In this document: one piece after another, positions 35,715-45,324 of the stretch
Layout of the letters: the number at the start of each line of letters is the position of its first letter
How positions within the stretch are numbered: position 1 is the stretch's first letter
Origin: Amanita rubescens
Taxonomy: Eukaryota > Basidiomycota > Agaricomycetes > Agaricales > Amanitaceae
Direction of reading: 5' to 3'
DNA: 52,252 nt
Assembly (NCBI GenBank): GCA_015039365.1
Contig: WION01000369.1
Location: forward strand, 1 to 52,252
Notes under the pieces: generated by a model
The model's input: only the letters and a program-made list of their open reading frames with translations
Databases searched by the model: none
Told to the model about the DNA's origin: nothing
Program-made: the position numbers and the translations under genes

Positions 35715-36683
35715 CTACTTCCTACCGTCCCATTCGGTAACAGCCTGCGTAACCTTCTCCACTATTTCGTCCGCATCCACACTCTGACCGAATGCCTCCA
35801 CGAACTTGCCCTCTGGGTCCATAAGGTAGACAAATATTGAATGATCAACGAGATAGTCTCCCTTCGGGTCAGCGTTAGGCGGTGTGGAGAAATAGACGCG
35901 GTATTGCTTGCAGATGGCTTTCGTATCTTCGTACGAGCCCACGAGACCAATATACGATGGATGAAAATCTTGTAGGTATCGCTTGACTTGCAATGGCGTG
36001 TCTCGTACCGGATCGACGGTGACGAATATAGGTTGGAAGATGGAACCATGTTTTTTAACTGTGCATTTCGTTTTAGTTGACAGGGAGAGAACAATAGTTG
36101 CAACAAAAAAAAAAAACGCACCGACTCTATCCATCACCCCAGTGACCTTGTCCATTTCCGCAGGACATATGTCTGGACAGTTCGTAAATCCAAAGTAGAC
36201 GAAACTCCATTTTCCTAGCATGTCCTTGTCGGTGAAGGGCTTTCCATCTTCGGAAGAGGTCAGAGTGAACGGTCCCCCGAGGTTTGGCCGGCCATATGAC
36301 CTGCTTGCCCGTTCCTTTTCTGTACAGAGAGTAAATCTTGGCAGGGTTTAGGCCATGTACAACGTACCTCGTTCTTCCAACAGTTTGGCCTTTTCGTATC
36401 GGAAGTAATAAAACAGTCCGATTCCCGTTACGACGAAGAGTGCCGCTGAGACTGGCGTGAATACCTGTGTCCGAGTTGTGAGTCCCAATATGGTATTAAA
36501 AAAAAGGCAAAGGTAGCTTGCCCCAATGGTGTTCCGCTGCTGAAATTCTGAATAATGCCGGATCATGTTGAGGGATCTTGGTAGATTGGTTCGAAGGTCA
36601 TGGCGTCGAGGAATAAAGGGCGCGCGATTGTGTAGCGTTCTGGCTGAGGACCGGTGCGAGACGGAACGAGCAAGAGAGAACAT
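35715..36683 (-). CDS. SCO1: Mitochondrial copper chaperone Sco1
   Basis: It delivers copper to the CuA site of cytochrome c oxidase in the mitochondrial inner membrane. The four exons are 36522-36683, 36368-36464, 36122-36319 and 35715-36058 (266 aa). An Arg/Ser-rich presequence (MFSLARSVSHRSSARTL) is followed by one transmembrane segment (SAALFVVTGIGLFYYFRYEK) and a thioredoxin-like domain with the copper-binding TNCPDICPAEMDK (CxxxC) and the distal histidine in YLVDHSIFVYLMDP. The first intron starts with GC; keeping its 57 bp would leave the frame open but add a segment absent from the family. The first exon faces the GTPase gene across about 125 bp. Confidence 0.93.
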
Positions 36684-36807
36684 TCCGTCCGAGTCACGCG
36701 TCACGCGCCGGGACGAGCGCTAATTAGAGCGCTGAAGCGCCGATCACCCATAGTAGTACTAGACGGAAACGAGAGCCCACAACTTGACAATTTACCACGA
36801 CCATCTC

Positions 36808-38899
36808 ATGTGTATCCCATTTTGTTTTCAACGGTCGAAACCCCGCGAAGCTAGTACCCCCACCGCGCCACCTCCCCCAAGAGCGGCGGAGAGTCCTTCC
36901 AAACCGGAATCGGAAGCTGACCAACCGGCCAACAAGCGAATTTCGCCCGTCGTCACACCAACGCCCTCCGATTCGCCTCCCCAAGTCGAGCAACAACCCC
37001 AGATACCTGCCGTCCCGAAAAGTTTACCCTCTCAAGTGGATGAGACGCTAGCAGAATGCCCAAGGTGAGCGTGTAATCGACAGTGATAAATCATAGCCTG
37101 ATACGGATTTGAGGTTTCGCATCGTTCTCATCGGAAATGTGAGGACTCTGGTTCTATCACCCGTGCAACTGCACTCACAAGTGGGGCTAGTCTGGTGTAG
37201 GGAAGTCTTCTCTCGTCCGAAGCATTTTCAACATCGATCCGGATAAGGTTCGTGTTGTCTAGCGCGCTATAACGGAAATTCAACCCGATCTCTAGATTGA
37301 TATTCCCAATAATCGTGCCGGAGACGCCGACATTGAGCGGGAATACACGTCACCCGCGAACCCTCGCTTCATCCTGCACGATAGCAAGGGTTTTGAGGCC
37401 GGCTCCGGGGTCAACTGGGATATGGTGGAAAAATTCCTCAAAAGACGTTTGAAATACGACCTCCCCGGAAGGATTCACGCTATATGGTGAGACCTGATTC
37501 ACGCGACATTTAGATGGTCACTCATTCTTCTCTGCCCCCATTGGCAGGTTCTGCATCGAGACACCCCGCAAAGGGGGAAGACTATTGCAAACGGGTGACG
37601 AGAGGCTGCTGAAACTCGCCAAAGAACGTGCGTGGCCGCTTCGTTGATTGATTGATGGCTTATCGTTCGTATAGTCAATATCCCCATCATCGCGGTTTTC
37701 ACCAAGTATGATCGGCTTGTGGCACAGTTTTGGAGACAAGATAACCAGCCAGACAAGCAGAAGAGGGGCGACGATGCTGAAAGAAATGCGTCGGACTCCT
37801 TTAATCTTTCCGTCAAGGAGCTGCGGGCAGTGACAGATCTCTCGATACCTTGCGTGAAAGTATCAACTGAGCCTGAGAACACACAACGTTCGTTCATTTC
37901 ACCTCCTCGGGTCACCTTCTATTGACACCACCATACAGAGACGCTCATCGACCTAACAAAGGAGACCCGTAGCACGCTACATGAGATTGGGGATAAACTC
38001 TGGGTTCTTTGGGTCGCAGCTCAGCAGGTCAATGTCCGCCAGAAGGTCGAGGTCTCTATTAGGTGGGGACCAGCTCCTTCAGCTGTTCCGGAATCTGCGC
38101 TCATCTTGGGTCATTAGCGAAGGTTTCAAAAGTATTCCTATTTCTCTTCACCCGTTTGAATGATACGCTCACGAGCCTGATAAGAGTATTGGCGGGATCT
38201 TGGTCAAAGCAGTGAATTCGAAGGCCAAATTTTGATTGACTGTGTTCATCGCATTCATGATGACGTTTTGAAGGTCTGGAACTTCAATGACCCCACCAAG
38301 GTTAGCTGTCGAGTTTCTTTTAAATCCCTCTATCATCATTGACACATGGTTTGAGATCCTGTCGGGGACCGACTTTTTTACTAAGATGATTGGCCTAGTA
38401 AAGCCCCTTATTGACGATCAGATCGATCCGACACGGTATGTTGCCTTTGGAGAGAATGTGATGCATGATTGAGGTGTTCCCCTTTTCTTTTCCAGCTTTC
38501 CCACAGAACCTGTGTCGAGTTTTGGTAGCACAGGTGCTGCCGTGTTACCGGCCCTGCTAGAGAATTTTGGCTTCAAGCCCCCAGCCATTCAATACCTTTA
38601 TGACAAATATCAAAAATAGTATGTACAACCCTAGCCTGCTGATATCTGCTCACCTATGCTTTCTATGAATTAGCCCCTCAACGGGGAAATTTCTGGCAAC
38701 CTACATTATTAACCTCGTTTTGATCCTGCACGGCGTCTTCAAATTATTGCTCCAGTTGCCTGACCCACCGAGAGCGTTATCGAGCAACCTTGTGCTCAAT
38801 GTTTATAATGATCTAAGAAAGTCAGCCCTTGATGACATTGACTTTACCACCAACCCAGAGCAGGTCATCAGGAAGCAACTTGGGCCTCTGCTAGACTGA
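36808..38899 (+). CDS. G-domain GTPase (fungal septin/AIG1/dynamin-like superfamily)
   Basis: The 12 exons are 36808-37064, 37114-37138, 37191-37247, 37296-37486, 37548-37627, 37675-37887, 37939-38062, 38118-38131, 38185-38300, 38356-38435, 38496-38618 and 38674-38899 (501 aa). A Pro-rich N-terminus with early cysteines (MCIPFCFQRSK) precedes the GTPase core: G1 IGNSGVGKSSL, G3 LHDSKGFE (DxxG) and G4 AVFTKYD (TKxD). A C-terminal hydrophobic segment (FLATYIINLVLILHGVFKLLL, near residue 440) suggests membrane contact. The G-domain family is expanded in agaricomycetes with unknown roles. Exons of 25 and 14 nt are unusually small. Phases all join, supporting an intact gene. Confidence 0.82.
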
Positions 38900-39639
38900 G
38901 AGGGATTGGGCAGTCATAATCTAGTTCCCTCTGCCATGCCATCACCTTTTTTCAATATGACACATCTCCCAGGTCCACGTTTCTTCCCTTCATGATTTCT
39001 ATTTATTTTCACAGGAACTGTATTTACTTGAACTCTTAGCTCTGCTCTATGGATTTTCTAGTTAACATTTATGATGCATACTGTTGGGTCTGAGCAACAT
39101 GAGGGCATTGCAAACTGTCACCAATATGACTTTGAGTTTCCTAAACTAGTTGTCACTACCACAATCTGTTGAGAACCTGATCAACATTGACTGGTCACCA
39201 TCATCGAAGTTGATACAGTGGGTGCTAGATCAACGAGATAAGAAGAGCCTTCTATCCACGAGTCAGTGAGTCCGACTCACGCTAATTATGGAAGGCGATC
39301 GCTGCAGAGTTCTCCCACGTCGTCCGTTGATGCTTGTCAAAAAAGTCTATTGTAATCCTTTGGCGGAGCCGTTATGTCATAGGATTGACCAAAGTCGGTG
39401 AACGACAATGTTTTCCTCTAATAAAGACGGGGAAGAGATATTGTAGTTACCAATGGGTTGGACAAGTTCACGGGGAGCGTGTGGCCCAGGCAGTATCTTA
39501 AAGAACCGTTTGCTAAATCAGCAGCGGCAATTGCGGAAGATGGATTGAATCGACAACGGCAAAAGCTTTTGCAACAGAAAGGTGAACGACAAACAACTGT
39601 GTAACTGTAGAAGTGACTGTGACTGTGACTGATTGAGCC
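38900..39639. other. Intergenic, no supported gene
   Basis: No gene is visible between the GTPase and the kinase. A short GTGACT-type run (39613-39630) lies in the kinase leader. Confidence 0.45.
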
Positions 39640-42017
39640 ATGACTTCTACCACTGCTGAAGTTCGCGACGAAATCGAGGCATTGTTCTCTTGGAATCCCC
39701 CTCGTCTCATTGTCATTCCTGAAACGAAGACACAAACGAAGACATTAACCGCCACCTGTAAACCCGCATTTTATGACAAACACTTTTCTCCCGATTTGGT
39801 TGTCAAGAACGTTGTGCCGCTTCCTTCCCTAGTCCAGGATCTCGCGAAAAATGTCGATAAAGCACTTGACGCCGCTTTGGGAGCTCTTCCACCTGTGAAC
39901 TTTGTCGACTTCATAACAGCCCAACAACGAGCGGGGGACATGTATCGTATACCACGGACTGTGACAAATGAGAAAGCAGTTGGCGACTTTTACGACAAGA
40001 CCACCGCCAGATACTGCTCGTCCGTGGCTTCGATGCTCGCTCTGCACCCTTCATTTCCGCGATGGCGCAGTCTCTTGTATTGGACGCAATCTCCAGCTCC
40101 TTCAGGTTACGCAATTATGGATGGGCAGCTCTGCTTCATCGCAAACACCCACGATGAGCTCGAAATGGAACTGAAATCCGTCTTGAATGTTGTGGACAGC
40201 AAGGTTCGTGCTGTAATTGAAGAGGCTAGGGAGTCCATGGCATCTTTGGCGACATGGGAGATGAAGAGTGTACCTGTAGGCTCTCCTGAAGTGATGGCCG
40301 CGGTCCGTACTCTGGGCGAGTTTAAGTGGACGTCCCGCGATGATGAAGATTGCAAGTCAATTCCTAAACATGTGAAGGAAATAGAGAAGGTCTATAAGAC
40401 GGTCGTTGGACATGATGCGCAGGCTCCTCCCTGGAATCTCCCTGGAGAAGATCGCGACGAAGAAATCAACATACAACCGCTACAAAATCCGGTAACTCAA
40501 TCAGCTGCGGCGTCAGGTTCTTCAACGCATCCTCTTCCGTCATCACCAGAGCATGAGTCTTCTATGAAAGATACAGACAAGAAACGCAAACGAGATGATG
40601 ATGAGGCCTCAGAGCGCGGGTCTCCTTCGGAGAAACGCAACCGAGATGACGAGGCCTACCAGGATCGGCATGACACGACTGCGCAAAGTGGGTCAGGTCC
40701 TTCAATGCCTCCGTCACCACCACCACCACCACCACCGAGTGGGTCGAAACGTAAAGGCAAGATGCGCGACACAGACGACGAGGCCTACCAAGATCAAAAT
40801 GAGAAAACTGCGCAAAAGTTAGTGCAACAGGTGACGTGTATGTAGTGGGATGCCTGTCAAAATGATACTGAATGTCGACTTTATGCAGGCGTGGGCACAA
40901 GCCGTACGAGTCGATGGGACGGTCATCGTCCTTCACTCGGGCAACCAAGAGCTCGTGTGTCTTCGCCATCGACAATCTCAGACACTTTATGTTTCGGAGC
41001 TCATCATACCATCTACGTGCTCTGACCCTGGGTACGGCAAACTCCATGTTGGGATCTATATCGCTGCCATCCAAGACATGATGGACCGGTGGCAGCAGCG
41101 AGCTGAATCAAAGCCCTCTGGTGATGGTGGTGACGACGGTGGTGACGGTGGCGAAGACCAAGACGGCCAAGATCATAAATGTCCTACTCGTGATGAATTG
41201 GCGGCCATCGAGGTACGTTGACTTGAAATATGTCAACCTTCCGACGAACCTGACGAGCATTAGAGAGCGATGGATGCGGCCAGCAACCGTGATGTGGTCC
41301 TTCTCTACCTCCAATATGACGTATACGACTCACCAATCCCTGCCTCGTTCCTTCGCTCTGCTCCTTCGATTATGGCACACACAAGGTGTTCACCTCCTCC
41401 ATTTTCTCTACGAGCCCTCCACTCTTACGAACTAGAGGAATGTCTGACGATTGTTCTAACATCAGAAATTGGGCGGGGCGCGACAGGCGTGGTGCACGGA
41501 GGCACACTTAAGCCAGAAGTTTTGGATGGTGCTATGCCACTTGACGTTGTCGTCAAGCTCGCGTTCGACAGTGAACAACGGGATGCGCTTAGGAGCGAAT
41601 ACGAAGTTTATCGCCATTTGAAGTCAAAAGGAGTTCATCAAGGTATCGCGACAGCACTGGGTATCTTTGACGACTCCGAAGGCTGTGCTTGTGCTCTTGT
41701 CTTGCTTTATGCTGGTGTTTCACTCTCTGAGTTCCAAGGCAATCTGTCAATCTCTGACCGGTAGGTTTCTTCACCAAGACTTATTCGACTTACAACATTA
41801 TCCGTTCCAAATTAGCAAATCGGCTTTGTCAACATTGAAGTCCATTCATGGTGCAGGTACACTCCACGGAGACATCCGTCTGGCGAATATCCTTATTGGT
41901 GACTTGGGAGTCACAATAATCGACTTTGGGCATTCGAAACAATGTGATGATCAAGAAGCCAAAGATAAAGAAATGGCACGGCTTCGTTATTGCCTTCACT
42001 TAGAAGGCGAGGACTAG
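39640..42017 (+). CDS. Protein kinase with long unknown N-terminal region
   Basis: The four exons are 39640-40830, 40889-41212, 41264-41760 and 41816-42017 (737 aa). Residues 1-270 form an unrecognised, probably folded region. A disordered linker follows with KKRKRDDD and EKRNRDDE-like copies and a proline run, likely containing nuclear-localisation signals. The kinase domain occupies about residues 560-730: a glycine loop (IGRGATGVVHGG), VVVKLAF (the ATP-site Lys), HGDIRLANILI at about residue 688 (catalytic Asp and Asn) and IIDFGHS at about 706 (metal-binding DFG). The C-lobe is very short, ending about 30 residues after DFG, so it resembles the small fungal kinase-like families and not canonical Ser/Thr kinases. 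Confidence 0.72.
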
Positions 42018-42307
42018 AGAATGGTAACACCGGTGTTGCCCGAGTCTTTTTGTCGAACCCATCATATCACGTAGTGTGTATAGAAGTTCCTCTGAAATGA
42101 ATATTTTATGCGCTATATCCGAACGTGACCTGATATATATCATTTCGTCCGCCTCTTTCACTGATTTATTCTGTAACTATCAATGAAATATCTCCAGCCT
42201 GTCTTGATATCGTCCTAGCTTGACCTCGATCATGATGGGTGTGTTATCTTATTCACGGCATTCTTTTCGTCAAAAGAAGTATCATGCCTGATGTTACAAG
42301 GCACGTT
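42018..42307. other. Intergenic
   Basis: This short spacer between the kinase gene and the convergent MAT2B-like remnant contains no recognisable feature. Confidence 0.5.
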
Positions 42308-42725
42308 TTACACTTTCTTTGTCTGAAGGTGCTCAGTCCACCATTCTTCGAAAAGAGAAAGATCAAGACCGCCGCCGACTAGTCCCTCAGTTTCGCGCGT
42401 ATCTAGTTGGCAGTTCCTCGGCCGCTTCGTCGCTGCGGGGTCCATAGGAGGGTCAGCTTGCGGGATGATGTGCTTGTGGGAAAGGCTGACTGATTTTGCC
42501 CCTTCTACGCCCTGGATGGCAAGCTCTCCGTCGCGCTTCGTTTGGCCGTAGAGCTGCAAGGGGTTCGTTGGAGTGATGGCGAATAAGGCGGTGATGTTCC
42601 ATCAAAGACGTAGTCTGTCCGAGTCTGCGTTAAGATACGTAGTACTCGCCTGTGGATATATACACCAGCGTAAAGCCAAGCTTTGCGGACAACGAGGCCA
42701 GATGTCCTGGGACGGCGGCATTCAG
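42308..42725 (-). pseudogene. MAT2B-like / RmlD-family reductase pseudogene
   Basis: Pieces of an NAD(P)-binding epimerase/reductase related to the methionine adenosyltransferase regulatory subunit appear in order: LNAAVPGHLASLSAKLGFTL, VYIST, DYVFDGTSPPY, NPLQLYGQTKRDGELAI and VEGAKSV, then the family's end LDTRETEGL and FEEWWTEHL. Between VYIST and DYVFDG a 35-bp GC-AG intron is possible. After SPPY the frame shifts by one base. Between GAKSV and the C-terminal end about 60 residues are missing, including the part expected to carry the LYG motif. Upstream exons are not recognisable, and a mobile element now occupies the upstream side. Confidence 0.75.
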
Positions 42726-42929
42726 CTAATGAACATGGAGCATGAACATCAGCTCCTTCACGCCGAGCAATGAGTCTGGCAAGCCTTTCTAGTTCACGAC
42801 CCCTGATGTCGACGATTTGTTAGAACCTGGCAGCAGGACGATCAAAGAAGCAAGGGGTGGAATAAACATACCGTCACATGTGATGGTCACGACAAGTTCC
42901 CTTGTAAAGTGTCGGACGGTCAAAAATAG

Positions 42930-42936
42930 TCTAGAG
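42930..42936. repeat. Target-site duplication, left copy
   Basis: TCTAGAG lies directly before the left inverted repeat of the mobile element. The same seven bases follow the right inverted repeat at 45238-45244. Confidence 0.75.
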
Positions 42937-43145
42937 CCAGGCTCCTAGAACCAGCACGTGACGTATGCTCAAACAAACCAAACTTCGGTGGACTCGCATA
43001 GAACGGCTGGCAAAACTTTGACTTCGGTCATCGCCGAGCATCTTTATCTGACCCTGCACATGTTATCTAGCACATCTCGGACTTAGAAATATATGATTGC
43101 CTATGTGTGCCGCGTCACGTATCACTATTTTTAAGCACGCCTAAC
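42937..43145 (+). repeat. Left terminal inverted repeat, 209 bp
   Basis: It starts CCAGGCTCCTAGAACCAG and ends AAGCACGCCTAAC. It matches the reverse complement of 45029-45237 over its whole length; read by eye I find no mismatch. The DUF6589-like gene starts 28 bp inside it. Confidence 0.92.
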
Positions 43146-43173
43146 ATTTGACGCTGAAACGACGCTCCCCAAA

Positions 43174-44253
43174 ATGCCAATAACATCCATACAGATCAAG
43201 CAGGTTTTATCTGCTGCTGCTGATGCCGACACCTCTATAATTGAGGTTATTGTCGGCTTGCTCAATAATCAAATGTTCAGCAACGATGCGCAATCACTTC
43301 TTGATCAGTCCCATCGCTTGCTCGATGAGCTTCTTTATCGTGACAAAGAAAAGGTACTCAGCTGGGCAAAGTGTGTCGTGAGCGAACAATGCAAAGCGGA
43401 GGTGGTTGACCTATTAAAGAACAAATCAACATTGCACCTGGCAGCAAATGACGTTGCCGAGGATAAAATACAATCATTTGATATCAAAACGATTACACTT
43501 ACATATCAAAGTGCCTTGCCATGCCTGTGGTACATCCTTTGCCAGGTTCTGAATGCTGAAACACGGGCTAAATACATGCGCGATTATTCACGTCAAGCAC
43601 TCTCAAGAAGTAACTCACAGCATAGCATGGTTACACGAGATGAGTTAGGCAATGGAGATGTTGAAATGGGAGGACCAGGTACTAGCAAAGGAATTGAGAG
43701 TGATGGTCAACAAGAGCTCGACGGCGATACAGGATACCGCCGAGACCAGCTATTTGAAATTGTAATTTCTCCTTCTATAATATGATCTCAGAATTACTAA
43801 ATCCCTGTACTAGAAGATACTGACATGTGTCAGTATTTTGCTCCATCACGTAAATCAAAACTGCAATGCGCTACAAACCATTATTGGGCTATTCTTGCAT
43901 GCAACCGGCACTCCTGAAACAGTTCATGAACTGCTTGCACATGTTGGCCTTGCAACTTCGACGACTTCTACAAATAAAGCCATCAATAATCTGTCTGAAA
44001 GTGCGATGGCGCAAATCCGCACTTTTGGTCAAACAATGAACGTACTTTATGCTTATGACAACATTGACATTCATATGAAATACTCTACGCCAACTGTTGA
44101 ACATCCAGAAGACACGCTGATACATTTAACTTCAGCTACAATGATACCTTTGAGCCACGGTATACAAGCAGTAGATCTTCAATACACACCTCGAGCGCCC
44201 TTGCCTATCCCTCCCGAGAAGCTTTTACAGATCTATCCACTTGCTGAGCCCTA
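43174..44253 (+). CDS. DUF6589-like protein, truncated
   Basis: Exon 1 is 43174-43761 and exon 2 starts at 43814, joining FEI to KILTCVSILLHHVNQN in phase. About 340 residues of the original protein remain, up to PLAEPYQ near 44250. The open frame then runs on to 44386 through sequence antisense to the helicase, so that tail (RWSGASIPYSYPE...) is not original. The N-terminal region is helical. A YAYDNIDIHMKY segment and IPLSHGIQAVDL fit what I recall of DUF6589 proteins, which are abundant in agaricomycete genomes and of unknown function. The start lies 28 bp inside the left repeat, which must therefore hold the promoter. Confidence 0.6.
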
Positions 44254-45013
44254 TCAGGACGATCGTTGGAGCGGAGCAAGTATACCGTATTCCTATCCTG
44301 AAGACGCAACGTATTTGAAATCTCCTCGAGGATGGTATGAGGAAGAGTTGCAGACACGGCATAGAACGGTATGTCCTCATCAATAATGTAGCGCAGGTTG
44401 CCAACGTACTGATATTGCTTCCGAAAGCTTGCCCACTGACTTATACAATGTGCTTCGTCAAAGATGAAGTTCAGAATTTTGCTTCTGAACTTTTTGACTG
44501 TCCATAGCCTCCCCACCGCCTCATTCCCGATCAAAAGCTCCGGGTTTATAACGACCACTTTATATTTGCCATCCCCAATTTCCTGAGATAGAAGGTGAGG
44601 ATATACTGACTCGTATGTGGATATAGATTTACCTGAATAATCTTTGTGCTCATTGAGGTACCGTCAACAGCTACTGCTGACAACTTGGCTTTGTTTAAAA
44701 TTTCGACGTTCTGCTTTCCCAGAAGGTTCAGCGGAGTCACAACAATGCTAAGTTTGTCATAACCCTCTTCCATGGCCATCAAAAGGGGTATCCAGAATGT
44801 GAGTGTTTTCCCGAAACCTGTAGCCGCACAAGTAATGACATCCTTGCCTGAATAGAGGGCCAAAGCAGACTGAATCTGCAACCAGCATGGACGTTTCCCA
44901 AGTTTTTTCATAGTCAATTCACGAACATCATTGACATGCCAATCGCGTTTAGAAAATGGAGCACGAGCAGTGGTCAATGGGGATGCGGCTACAGCGTCAT
45001 TGCCGGCGAGCAT
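44205..45013 (-). CDS. RecQ-like DNA helicase, truncated N-terminal half
   Basis: Exon 1 runs from 45013 to about 44633, and exon 2 from about 44582 down to a stop at 44205, joined IIQ to EIGDGKYKVVVINPELLIG. Motifs are in order: a Q-motif-like LQIQSALAL, Walker A AATGFGKT (motif I), SIVVTPLNLL (Ia), the RecQ signature DEAHCISQW (motif II) and FYAVSATLP (motif III). It stops soon after LLRSNDRPD; the second RecA-like lobe, the RQC and HRDC regions and motifs IV-VI are absent, so it cannot be an active helicase alone. The last 15 or so residues are read through the deletion junction. The ATG is 15 bp inside the right repeat. Confidence 0.8.
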
Positions 45014-45028
45014 ACAGCGTACGGGTTA

Positions 45029-45237
45029 GTTAGGCGTGCTTAAAAATAGTGATACGTGACGCGGCACACATAGGCAATCATATATTTCTAAGTCCGAGAT
45101 GTGCTAGATAACATGTGCAGGGTCAGATAAAGATGCTCGGCGATGACCGAAGTCAAAGTTTTGCCAGCCGTTCTATGCGAGTCCACCGAAGTTTGGTTTG
45201 TTTGAGCATACGTCACGTGCTGGTTCTAGGAGCCTGG
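45029..45237 (-). repeat. Right terminal inverted repeat, 209 bp
   Basis: This is the inverted copy of 42937-43145. It begins GTTAGGCGTGCTTAAAAATAG and ends TAGGAGCCTGG. It should contain the helicase promoter, because the helicase start is 15 bp away. Confidence 0.92.
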
Positions 45238-45244
45238 TCTAGAG
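45238..45244. repeat. Target-site duplication, right copy
   Basis: TCTAGAG directly follows the right inverted repeat and matches 42930-42936. Six of the seven bases form a palindrome, which slightly weakens the match as evidence. Confidence 0.75.
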
Positions 45245-45324
45245 CCTCATTGTTTTCGTGATGTACTCTTTGGATCTTCCTTACCCATCCTCAACCTCAT
45301 CAACACGATCTCCATCCCTTGCGT

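Larger units (their letters stand above)
42937..45237. mobile_element. DNA transposon-like element with DUF6589 and RecQ-helicase genes, internally deleted
   Basis: This 2301-bp element is bounded by 209-bp terminal inverted repeats and a 7-bp TCTAGAG target duplication. Two genes start just inside the two repeats and run toward each other. The left one (43174 onward) resembles the N-terminal part of DUF6589 proteins. The right one (45013 leftward) is the N-terminal half of a RecQ-like helicase. Both end where they meet near 44250, so a central part is lost, and this copy is probably non-autonomous. No classical DDE transposase is visible. The repeats look identical, so insertion or repeat homogenisation was recent. 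Confidence 0.85.

Noticed and set aside
36684..36807. SCO1 and the GTPase as a functionally linked divergent pair
   Set aside because: The spacer is short, but nothing in the GTPase points to mitochondria or copper; divergent neighbours are common in compact fungal genomes.
43806..43835. Short palindrome TACTGACA-TG-TGTCAGTA as a hairpin or transposon end
   Set aside because: It lies at the start of exon 2 of the DUF6589-like gene. The arms are only 8 bp and no second copy or duplication accompanies it.
44253..44386. C-terminus of the DUF6589-like protein
   Set aside because: This part of the open frame is antisense to helicase coding sequence and lies beyond the deletion junction, so it is not original protein.
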